A stretch of 6,635 bases of DNA from Candidatus Aminicenans sakinawicola JGI OTU-1. GTDB lineage: Bacteria; Acidobacteriota; Aminicenantia; Aminicenantales; Aminicenantaceae. The position numbers were made by a program, and so were the translations under genes. The stretch's first letter is position 1, and every line of letters starts with the position of its first letter. Positions 1-5,037 of this stretch are shown in pieces. Location of the stretch: NCBI GenBank assembly GCA_000493965.1, contig AWNV01000102.1, positions 1-6,635 on the forward strand, written 5' to 3'. The notes beneath the pieces are model-generated. The model made no database searches and was not told the DNA's origin. It saw nothing but the letters and a program-made list of their open reading frames with translations.

Positions 1-148
1 TTCCTTGTTTCCCGATAACTTTACCCAAATCTTCAGGATCAACCTTGAGTTCCAGAATCGAAGTCTGCTCCCCTTCTAATTGGGAAACCACCACCTTGTC
101 TGGATTGTCAACCAATGCTTTGGCAATTAATTCAACAAGTTCTTTCAC
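1..148 (-). CDS. khpA: KhpA-family KH-domain RNA-binding protein, N-terminal part only
   Basis: The gene runs off the left edge, so only the first 49 codons are visible of a family usually about 75-80 residues long. The start is GTG at 148-146, read as Met; a strong Shine-Dalgarno (AAGGAGGT, complement at 153-160) lies 4 nt upstream and fixes it. Visible residues run KELVELIAKALVDNP, then a beta strand, then EDLGKVIGKQG. The GKQG at residues 46-49 is the GxxG loop that contacts RNA in KH domains. KhpA is a small single-KH protein that binds RNA, often as a partner of KhpB/EloR, and is linked to cell-envelope and division control in Gram-positives; the role here is inferred. It starts 21 bp after the rpsP stop, so it is almost certainly cotranscribed with rpsP, as in many genomes where it sits between rpsP and rimM. 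Confidence 0.9.
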   Translation of the reverse strand, partial: MKELVELIAKALVDNPDKVVVSQLEGEQTSILELKVDPEDLGKVIGKQG

Positions 149-169
149 TGTAACCTCCTTTGTGTTTTG

Positions 170-424
170 TTAATTGGAAATTTTCTCTGTCTTTAAAACT
201 TTATGTAAAAGAGATTGAACTGTTTTAGAAGCATGAGCTCCTCTTTCTAGCCAATATTTTGCTTTTTCCAAATCTACTTTCATTTCAGGGGGTTCTGTCA
301 AAGGATTATAGAAACCAATGATATCCTTTGATTTGCTTTTTCTTGGCCTTCGTGAATCAGTCACAACAATCCGGTAAAAAGGTCTTTTCTTTGCGCCAAG
401 TCTCATCAGTCGTATTGAAATCAT
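170..424 (-). CDS. rpsP: 30S ribosomal protein bS16
   Basis: This encodes an 84-residue protein of normal length for bS16, a small-subunit protein that binds 16S rRNA early in 30S assembly. The N-terminus (IRLMRLGAKKRPFYRIVV, residues 4-21) is the family signature, followed by the basic SRRPRKSKSKD stretch, IGFYNPL (36-42), and the helical segment EKAKYWLERGAHASKTVQSLL (about 53-73) that is typical of the C-terminal half. The ATG start at 424-422 gives the canonical N-terminus; the upstream purine stretch (AAAGAG in mRNA sense) is a weak ribosome-binding site. It lies 70 bp downstream of ffh and 21 bp upstream of khpA on the same strand, with its own promoter in the ffh-rpsP gap. Nothing looks broken or unusual. 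Confidence 0.97.
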   Translation of the reverse strand: MISIRLMRLGAKKRPFYRIVVTDSRRPRKSKSKDIIGFYNPLTEPPEMKVDLEKAKYWLERGAHASKTVQSLLHKVLKTEKISN

Positions 425-459
425 TTTGTTGCACTCTTTTTGAACTTAAATGATTAAAA

Positions 460-488
460 ATAATATCTAAATTTTTATCATAAGTCAA
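460..488 (-). promoter_or_regulatory. sigma70-like promoter for rpsP-khpA
   Basis: On the minus strand the -35 box TTGACT (complement at 483-488, 5 of 6 consensus) and the -10 box TATTAT (complement at 460-465, 5 of 6) are separated by exactly 17 nt. The predicted transcript would start near 453, giving a leader of about 30 nt before the rpsP ATG. The -35 box lies just beyond the ffh stop codon, so rpsP-khpA can be expressed independently of ffh. This is a sequence match only. Confidence 0.5.
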
Positions 489-494
489 CTGGTT

Positions 495-1826
495 TTAATG
501 AGACAAAGAAAAAGACGATAGGACTTTTTTAAACTGGGATTTTTTCATCATTCTCTTCATTTCAAAAAACTGTCTCAATAACTGATTGACCTCAGACAAG
601 GGTCTTCCGCTTCCTTTTGCTATTCTCTGCCTCCTACTTCCATTTATTATCTTTGGATTTTCTCTTTCTTTTATTGTCATAGAATTGATTATGGCTTCAA
701 AATAAATAATTTTTCTATCATCTACCTTCATTCGAGAGATATCTTTAAATGGCCCACCTTTAGGCAATAAATTTAAAAACTGGGATAAAGATCCCATCTT
801 CTTAAACTGATTGATCTGTTTTTTAAAATCTTCCAGTGTAAACTCCTGTTTTTTAAGTTTCCTCGCCAGTTCATTAGCCTCTTTTAAATCAGTTGCCTTC
901 TCAGCCCTTTCGATCAGGGTTAGAACATCACCCATTCCAAGGATACGTGATGCCATTCGGTCCGGATGGAAAACTTCAAACTTATCGAATTTTTCCCCAG
1001 TACCAATAAATTTTATTGGTTTACCTGTAACAGACACTATTGACAATGCTGCTCCTCCACGGGCATCTGCATCAAGCTTAGTCAAGATTATGGAAGTCAG
1101 TCCGATCTTTTCCTCAAATAGCCGGGCACTTTTCACTGCATCCTGCCCGGTCATAGAGTCGCCGACATAGATAACCTCTGTAGGGTTAATAATATCTCTT
1201 ATCATTCGAAGCTCTTCCATGAGCTCATCATCGATATGCAATCTACCTGCCGTATCAATAATAAGAGGATCAAAGCCATGTATTACTGTATATTTAACAA
1301 TACCTTTAAGGCAATCTTCGGGAGTAGCCATTTGCTCGCTTGACAATTCATAAAACGGCAGCCTGAGTATTTGAGCAATCATTTTTATCTGTTCCTGAGC
1401 CGCTGGCCTTTTCAAATCAAAAGAGAAAAGTAAAGGATTTTTGTGTATATCCGAGACCCATTTTGCCAGTTTCCCACAGGTCGTCGTCTTCCCTGAACCT
1501 TGAAGTCCTACTAACATAAATACAGAAGGTTTCCTGCTTGAAAAATCTAATTTATGCGATTCCTGTCCTAAAATCGAAGTAAGTTCTTCCTTGACAATTT
1601 TTACTACATGTTGTGAATGAGTAAGGCTCTGGAGAACTTTCTCATCTAACGCATTAGCTCTTATTTTTGCCTCAAAATCTTTCACAACCTTATAATTAAC
1701 ATCAGCCTCAAGAAAGGCCATACGCAACATTTTTAGCACTTCAGTCATATTCCTCTCAGTTATTTTCCCTTCCCCACGTATAAACTTCATAACTTTTTGC
1801 AGCCTTTCACTTAACTGATCAAGCAT
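495..1826 (-). CDS. ffh: Signal recognition particle GTPase Ffh (SRP54)
   Basis: This encodes a 443-residue, full-length Ffh, the cytoplasmic protein subunit of SRP. It binds 4.5S/SRP RNA and signal sequences and docks with FtsY to deliver ribosomes to the Sec translocon. The N domain is about residues 1-95. The GTPase G domain shows P-loop GLQGSGKT (107-114), the DLKRPAAQEQ box (137-146), DTAGR (191-195), TKLD (249-252) with DARGGAAL after it, and the closing GTGEKFD (275-281). The M domain follows from about 325, with the SRP-RNA-binding SRRQRIAKGSG (397-407) and the final EMKRMMKK helix (422-429). The tail after the M domain is short. The ATG start is supported by AGAGGG (complement 1832-1837), 5 nt upstream. 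It is first in the ffh-rpsP-khpA cluster. Confidence 0.97.
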   Translation of the reverse strand: MLDQLSERLQKVMKFIRGEGKITERNMTEVLKMLRMAFLEADVNYKVVKDFEAKIRANALDEKVLQSLTHSQHVVKIVKEELTSILGQESHKLDFSSRKPSVFMLVGLQGSGKTTTCGKLAKWVSDIHKNPLLFSFDLKRPAAQEQIKMIAQILRLPFYELSSEQMATPEDCLKGIVKYTVIHGFDPLIIDTAGRLHIDDELMEELRMIRDIINPTEVIYVGDSMTGQDAVKSARLFEEKIGLTSIILTKLDADARGGAALSIVSVTGKPIKFIGTGEKFDKFEVFHPDRMASRILGMGDVLTLIERAEKATDLKEANELARKLKKQEFTLEDFKKQINQFKKMGSLSQFLNLLPKGGPFKDISRMKVDDRKIIYFEAIINSMTIKERENPKIINGSRRQRIAKGSGRPLSEVNQLLRQFFEMKRMMKKSQFKKVLSSFSLSH

Positions 1827-1835
1827 TTTTTCCCT

Positions 1836-1853
1836 CTAACCTGAATTGTTCAT
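1836..1853 (-). other. possible five-residue leader ORF (MNNSG) upstream of ffh
   Basis: On the minus strand, AGAGGAA is followed 5 nt later by ATG at 1853-1851 and the codons Asn-Asn-Ser-Gly, with a TAG stop at 1838-1836. The stop overlaps the AGAGGG Shine-Dalgarno of ffh, so a ribosome ending here would be placed next to the ffh start 10 nt downstream. It may be a translational-coupling leader or chance, since an ORF this short has no statistical support of its own. Confidence 0.2.
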
Positions 1854-1860
1854 AAAACTT

Positions 1861-1875
1861 CCTCTATAATAAAAT
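1861..1875. repeat. 15-nt direct repeat, copy 1 (CCTCTATAATAAAAT)
   Basis: This is identical to the copy at 1943-1957, 82 bp away. On the plus strand it holds a perfect TATAAT hexamer (1865-1870). On the minus strand it reads ATTTTATTATAGAGG, and its AGAGG end serves as the Shine-Dalgarno of the short leader ORF upstream of ffh. Confidence 0.7.
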
Positions 1876-1942
1876 AATTTCAACTCTATCAAAAAGCAAG
1901 AATCATTCTCCATCATATTCTCAAGATTATTATTCTATATCA

Positions 1943-1957
1943 CCTCTATAATAAAAT
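1943..1957. repeat. 15-nt direct repeat, copy 2 (CCTCTATAATAAAAT)
   Basis: This is the second exact copy of the 15-mer at 1861-1875. Its TATAAT (1947-1952) could be the -10 box for a plus-strand transcript starting near 1959, just before the candidate structured RNA, but I see no good -35 box at the right distance (agatta at 1924-1929). The repeat may mark a regulator site or a small duplication in the ffh upstream region. Confidence 0.65.
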
Positions 1958-1979
1958 CCAAACCTATTGTCTTGTCAGT

Positions 1980-2202
1980 ATTTTTTCCATTTAGGCTGAT
2001 TAGACATACAAGGGGAAAGCATGCTTTCAGGGGAACATGTCAACTGACTGAAAAAACAGTTTGGAGGCTTAGCGGGCACGGTTCTTCTCCAAAAAGGAAA
2101 AGAGAGAGAAACTGGAAATCGAGCAGAGTTTGACTCGCTGGGGTAAATTCTGCGTGTTTTAAAAGCAGTTGCCATTTCTCATGAACTATGAGATGAAAAA
2201 AT
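1980..2202 (+). ncRNA. candidate structured RNA in the ffh/accB divergent region
   Basis: This stretch has no credible protein gene but can form nested, non-crossing helices. They are: a closing stem of 1980-1992 with 2191-2202 (A/U-rich, one bulged C and one G-U pair); hairpin GAAAG-CATG-CTTTC at 2015-2028; helix 2041-2049 with 2164-2171 (CAACTG/CAGTTG plus two pairs past a bulge); hairpin 2060-2066/2087-2093 (TTTGGAG/CTCCAAA); and hairpin 2123-2131/2145-2153 (nine pairs, one G-U). A separate hairpin, TCTCAT/ATGAGA at 2177-2193, competes with the inner closing stem. The plus strand is purine-rich, and the G-U pairs at 2128/2148 and 1991/2192 would become C-A mismatches on the other strand, so plus is favoured. 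I do not recognise the family: the SRP-RNA core (GGAAGGAAGCAG), tmRNA ends, and RNase P core were not found. A 6S-like RNA is possible but unproven. No U-tract terminator follows. Confidence 0.3.
2015..2028. repeat. 14-bp perfect palindrome GAAAGCATGCTTTC
   Basis: This perfect palindrome is immersed in two copies of AGGGGAA in direct orientation (2011-2017 and 2029-2035, 18 bp apart). It could be a hairpin within the candidate RNA or a protein-binding dyad. The symmetry is certain; the role is not. Confidence 0.6.
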
Positions 2203-2230
2203 TGTGGGGGAACTCCTTAAAAAGAGAAGC

Positions 2231-2259
2231 TTGACATTTTAACCTCTTGCCATTAATGT
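2231..2259 (+). promoter_or_regulatory. sigma70-like promoter for accB-accC
   Basis: A perfect TTGACA -35 box (2231-2236) is followed after 17 nt by TAATGT (2254-2259, 4 of 6 to TATAAT). Transcription would start near 2266, leaving about 19 nt before the accB ATG, enough for the AGGA ribosome-binding site at 2273-2276. Confidence 0.5.
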
Positions 2260-2284
2260 ATTACTAATTTCTAGGATTATAAAG

Positions 2285-2755
2285 ATGAAATCCAAAATAG
2301 ATTATAAAGAGATCATCAAGCTTATAGATCTTCTTGAAGATAGGGATTTATCTAATTTTGAATTAGAAATCGAAGGCTTTAAAATTAAAATAAGCAGGAG
2401 CGATCACAAGACCTCCCTTCCATCTTTGCCCTCCAACTCCTCTATCACTCCAGAAGAACTTCCCAACGAAAAAACTTCTCTCTCAGAATCTAAGCTAAAA
2501 AAAAGCCAGAATAGTCTCCATTATATCACTTCTCCAATGGTAGGGACTTTTTATAGGGCACCAGACCCTTCCTCCCCTCCTTTCGCTGAAGTTGGAGAAA
2601 CAATAAAGAAAAACCAAACCCTCTGCATAATAGAAGCCATGAAGCTGATGAATGAAGTAGAATGCGACATTGACGGGGTCTTAGAAGAAATATTTATTAA
2701 GAACGGAAGCCCAATTGAATACGGGCAAAGACTTTTTGCTATCAAGCCTCTTTAA
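2285..2755 (+). CDS. accB: Acetyl-CoA carboxylase biotin carboxyl carrier protein (BCCP)
   Basis: This 156-residue protein, a usual BCCP length, is the swinging-arm subunit of acetyl-CoA carboxylase: its biotin is carboxylated by AccC and then donates CO2 to acetyl-CoA at AccAD, making malonyl-CoA for fatty-acid synthesis. Residues 1-38 form the conserved N-terminal segment (IIKLIDLLEDRDLSNFELE...). A Ser/Pro/Lys-rich flexible linker spans about 40-78. The biotinyl domain covers 79-156, with SPMVGTFYRAPDP (83-95) including the 'thumb' insertion specific to AccB, and the biotinylation motif EAMKLMNE with the target Lys120. The ATG is preceded 8 nt upstream by AGGA. accC follows after 9 bp, so the two form an operon with the promoter at 2231-2259. 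No efp gene precedes it, unlike the frequent efp-accB-accC arrangement. Confidence 0.97.
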   Translation: MKSKIDYKEIIKLIDLLEDRDLSNFELEIEGFKIKISRSDHKTSLPSLPSNSSITPEELPNEKTSLSESKLKKSQNSLHYITSPMVGTFYRAPDPSSPPFAEVGETIKKNQTLCIIEAMKLMNEVECDIDGVLEEIFIKNGSPIEYGQRLFAIKPL

Positions 2756-2764
2756 GTCACCCTT

Positions 2765-4111
2765 ATGTTTTCAAAAATATTAGTAGCAAACCGCAGCGAA
2801 ATTGCACTGAGAATCATCCGCTCTGCAAGAGAACTTGGAATAAAAACCGTCGCTGTTTACTCTGAACCAGACAAGAATTCGCTCCATACAATGCTTGCAG
2901 ATGAAAATATCTGTATAGGCCCCGCAAAATCTTCCGAGAGCTACTTGAACATCCCAAATATTTTAAGCGCAGCTATCATAACAAAGGCTGATGCCATCCA
3001 TCCTGGATACGGATTTCTTGCCGAAAACCCACGCCTGCCAGAAATCTGTGAAACCGAAGGAATTACGTTTATCGGACCTCCAGCCCATATTATGAGGCTC
3101 ATGGGGGATAAAAACAGAGCCCGGCAGGAGATAAAAAAAACCAAATTGCAAATCATCCCTGGAAGTGAAAAAATCATCGATGACTTATCAGAAGCAAAAA
3201 AAATATGTAAAAATACAGGATATCCTATCATTTTGAAGGCAGCTTCAGGTGGAGGGGGTAAAGGCATGAGAATTGTCCGCTCGGCTGCACATTTGGAAGA
3301 ACAATTTTCAATAGCTCAAAATGAAGCCAAAGCAGCCTTTGGAAACTCCTCCCTTTATTTAGAAAAATACATAGAGGGTGCTAGGCACATCGAAATCCAA
3401 GTCATCGGCGACAAAAAAGGCAATATCTTTGCTTTCGGCGAAAGGGAATGCTCAATACAAAGAAAATACCAAAAACTGCTGGAGGAAACCCCATCTCCAT
3501 TTCTCGATGAAAAAACCAGAAGAAAATTAATTAGAGCTGTTCAAGAAGCAGCTCATTTTGTAGGTTACGAAAGTCTTGGGACTTTTGAATTCCTGGTAGA
3601 TGCTCAGAAAAAATTCTACTTCATTGAAGTAAACACCCGGATTCAGGTTGAACATCCTACCACTGAAATGGTCTACGATATCGACCTTATCAAAGAGCAA
3701 ATCAGATTAGCAGCAGGAGAAAATCTATCCCTGTCAAACGACCTAAACATTAACGGTCACAGCATCGAATGCCGGATAAATGCCGAGGACCCCAAGAACT
3801 TTATTCCTTCTCCTGGAAAGATTGATTTTCTGGTCTTTCCCAGTGGCCCGGGAATCCGCGTGGATTCTGCAGCTTACTGTGGATGGACTATTCCTCCTGA
3901 CTATGATTCTCTCATAGGCAAAATTGTAGTAAAGGGTTCCTCACGTATGGAGGCTTTAAAAAAAATGCAGGTTGCTCTGGAAATGACAACCATTGTAGGC
4001 GTCAAGACAAATATTCCTCTCCATATAAGCATTCTTTCAAACTCCGATTTTATAAAAGGGAAGTATGACATCCAATTCATGGAAAAATTCCTTTCCAAGA
4101 AGAATAAATGA
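2765..4111 (+). CDS. accC: Biotin carboxylase subunit of acetyl-CoA carboxylase
   Basis: This 448-residue protein has the full AccC length and ATP-grasp fold. It uses ATP and bicarbonate to carboxylate the biotin on AccB. Key sites, matched to E. coli numbering with an offset of one, are Lys116 and Lys158 (ATP), the glycine loop SGGGGKGM (161-168), His208, Gln232 and Lys237, Glu275, the catalytic run EVNTRIQVEH (288-297) with Glu288, Asn290, Arg292 and Glu296, and Arg337. The C-terminal subdomain extends to about 445. Some usually conserved positions differ: NRSEIA instead of NRGEIA (Ser11), Tyr235 in RKYQK where E. coli has an ATP-contacting His and other carboxylases Asn, PTTE instead of PVTE, and PPDYDS for PPYYDS (Asp379). 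The ATG gives the canonical MFSKILVANR start, but no clear Shine-Dalgarno precedes it, so translation is probably coupled to accB 9 bp upstream. Catalytic residues look intact. Confidence 0.96.
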   Translation: MFSKILVANRSEIALRIIRSARELGIKTVAVYSEPDKNSLHTMLADENICIGPAKSSESYLNIPNILSAAIITKADAIHPGYGFLAENPRLPEICETEGITFIGPPAHIMRLMGDKNRARQEIKKTKLQIIPGSEKIIDDLSEAKKICKNTGYPIILKAASGGGGKGMRIVRSAAHLEEQFSIAQNEAKAAFGNSSLYLEKYIEGARHIEIQVIGDKKGNIFAFGERECSIQRKYQKLLEETPSPFLDEKTRRKLIRAVQEAAHFVGYESLGTFEFLVDAQKKFYFIEVNTRIQVEHPTTEMVYDIDLIKEQIRLAAGENLSLSNDLNINGHSIECRINAEDPKNFIPSPGKIDFLVFPSGPGIRVDSAAYCGWTIPPDYDSLIGKIVVKGSSRMEALKKMQVALEMTTIVGVKTNIPLHISILSNSDFIKGKYDIQFMEKFLSKKNK

Positions 4112-4133
4112 GGTTTTACTTATTTACATAACC

Positions 4134-4175
4134 CCGTGGGATCCCTTACACTACGGACAGGGATATCCGACCCTG
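4134..4175. other. palindrome-rich spacer between convergent genes, possible termination structure
   Basis: Between accC and the convergent lectin-like gene lie CCGT/ACGG arms (4134-4137, 4153-4156) enclosing the 8-bp palindrome GGGATCCC (4138-4145). Next comes a GG-CAGGG/CCCTG-CC hairpin (4155-4162 with 4171-4177, one bulge) enclosing another palindrome, GGATATCC (4161-4168). The position suits a two-way terminator, but neither side has a U-tract, so an intrinsic terminator cannot be claimed. Confidence 0.25.
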
Positions 4176-4210
4176 CCTTCCCTAGATCATCCTGGCTACA
4201 AACTCACAGA

Positions 4211-4774
4211 TTAATGGAAGCTTGACAAACGCATTTCAACCCTGAATTCTCCAGCATTATCCTCAACAACATTCTCATTGATGCCTAAAAAGATTCGCCC
4301 TCCTATAGGAATCTCCACACTGTTTTCACTTCCTATATAAAACTCTTCGACAAGCTCATTTCGTATCTCTTCGCCAGTTTCTTCATCGACTTCAATAGAA
4401 ATAAGCATAACGACTTTTCCTATCAAAGCCCCGATGTTTTTCTCTTTAATGGGCTGCTGAACTGTTTTTAAGTCATATCCATCAGGTCCGCAATAGGCCA
4501 TCGGATTCCCTTTTTGGAGGGAAATTCCACCTGATGCTTTAAAGTAAACCTCTTGCCCCTCCACAACATCAATTCCAGTGTCTGTCCAATGAGTATTTGC
4601 CAGTACTGATATTCTTAACGTTCTTTTATTTTTTATATCTGCATAATTTTTCTCATGCCCGTTTACCTGAAAAACAAAAAATGTCAGAAGAGCAAGGCAG
4701 GCTAGAAAATGCAGTTTATTCACTCTATCCAATTCGTTCTTCCCATTAAGTTTTTTCAACCTAAAATTAACCAT
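4211..4774 (-). CDS. secreted protein with LecA/PA-IL-like lectin domain
   Basis: The longest frame starts at ATG 4810 (199 residues), but ATG 4774 (187 residues) has a good Shine-Dalgarno (AAGGA, 5-6 nt upstream), while 4810 lies almost on the predicted transcription start. A GTG at 4723 would give an even more typical signal peptide. All share the hydrophobic stretch FLACLALLTFFVFQVNG, a signal peptide or anchor. Numbering from 4810, the mature part resembles the PA-I galactophilic lectin (LecA) beta-sandwich: WTDTGIDV (75-82), CGPDG (107-111), GALIGKV (127-133), FYIGS (157-161), FLGINEN (174-180) and DNAGEF (184-189), the last matching the LecA loop that holds calcium and sugar. An acidic insert (about 135-156) separates GALIGKV from FYIGS. 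Sugar binding is inferred; many LecA-like domains do not bind galactose. It probably acts outside the cytoplasm and is transcribed alone, divergent from the exporter operon. Confidence 0.75.
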   Translation of the reverse strand: MVNFRLKKLNGKNELDRVNKLHFLACLALLTFFVFQVNGHEKNYADIKNKRTLRISVLANTHWTDTGIDVVEGQEVYFKASGGISLQKGNPMAYCGPDGYDLKTVQQPIKEKNIGALIGKVVMLISIEVDEETGEEIRNELVEEFYIGSENSVEIPIGGRIFLGINENVVEDNAGEFRVEMRLSSFH

Positions 4775-4817
4775 CTTAATCCTTAATCTGATTAAATTTT
4801 CTATCTTCATGACTTAT

Positions 4818-4835
4818 TTATACTAACAAGTATAA
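4818..4835. promoter_or_regulatory. inverted repeat overlapping the lectin-like gene promoter
   Basis: TTATACT-AACA-AGTATAA is a 7-bp inverted repeat with a 4-nt spacer. On the minus strand it overlaps a putative -10 box TAGTAT (complement 4820-4825), placed 17 nt from a -35 box TTGCCA (complement 4843-4848, 5 of 6). The layout suits a repressor operator. The A/T-rich arms could also arise by chance. Confidence 0.35.
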
Positions 4836-4848
4836 GCCTGCCTGGCAA
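4820..4848 (-). promoter_or_regulatory. putative promoter of the lectin-like gene
   Basis: On the minus strand TTGCCA (5 of 6 to the -35 consensus), a 17-nt spacer and TAGTAT (4 of 6 to the -10 consensus). Transcription would begin near 4812, which leaves no room for a ribosome-binding site before the ATG at 4810 and favours the downstream ATG at 4774. Confidence 0.35.
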
Positions 4849-5004
4849 CTTCTCTCCGGGTATTATTCATTTTCAGCCCTATCATGCTACCTTTTTCTTT
4901 TCTGCTATCTCGGTCTAACTCCTTACAACATAATACACTAAACGGAGTAGCAAAGTTTTAAGACTGTCAAATAAAACTAAACTTTTTGCCTTTTTTAACG
5001 TAGT

Positions 5005-5022
5005 ATATTATGATCATCATAT
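5005..5022. promoter_or_regulatory. 18-bp operator-like palindrome before the exporter operon
   Basis: ATATTATGATCATCATAT is symmetric at 8 of 9 base pairs, centred on TGATCA, and ends 3 nt before the GAGAGG ribosome-binding site of the adaptor gene. It overlaps a TATTAT hexamer (5006-5011) that could be a -10 box, although no good -35 box lies 17 nt upstream. A dimeric repressor or activator bound here would control the exporter. Confidence 0.45.
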
Positions 5023-5037
5023 CTGAGAGGAAAAGAA

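Noticed and set aside
811..1170. Plus-strand open frame of 119 codons
   Set aside because: It lies entirely antisense to the G and M domains of ffh; composition is typical of a shadow frame and there is no supporting start signal.
1975..2175. Minus-strand open frame of 66 codons in the ffh/accB gap
   Set aside because: Its start lacks a convincing ribosome-binding site, its Ser/Pro/Phe/Arg-rich composition is that of a complement of purine-rich RNA, no domain is recognisable, and it coincides with the folded region described as a candidate RNA.
1970..2220. 4.5S/SRP RNA gene next to ffh
   Set aside because: The conserved S-domain core (CCGGAAGGAAGCAGC-like) is absent on both strands.
2551..2745. 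Minus-strand frame antisense to accB
   Set aside because: Fully antisense to the conserved biotinyl domain; no independent support.
2941..3267. Two minus-strand frames antisense to accC (2941-3267, 2963-3151)
   Set aside because: Both are fully antisense to the conserved ATP-grasp coding sequence, with no domain or ribosome-binding site.
3901..4098. Minus-strand frame antisense to the accC 3' end
   Set aside because: Shadow frame opposite conserved accC codons; no ribosome-binding site or domain.
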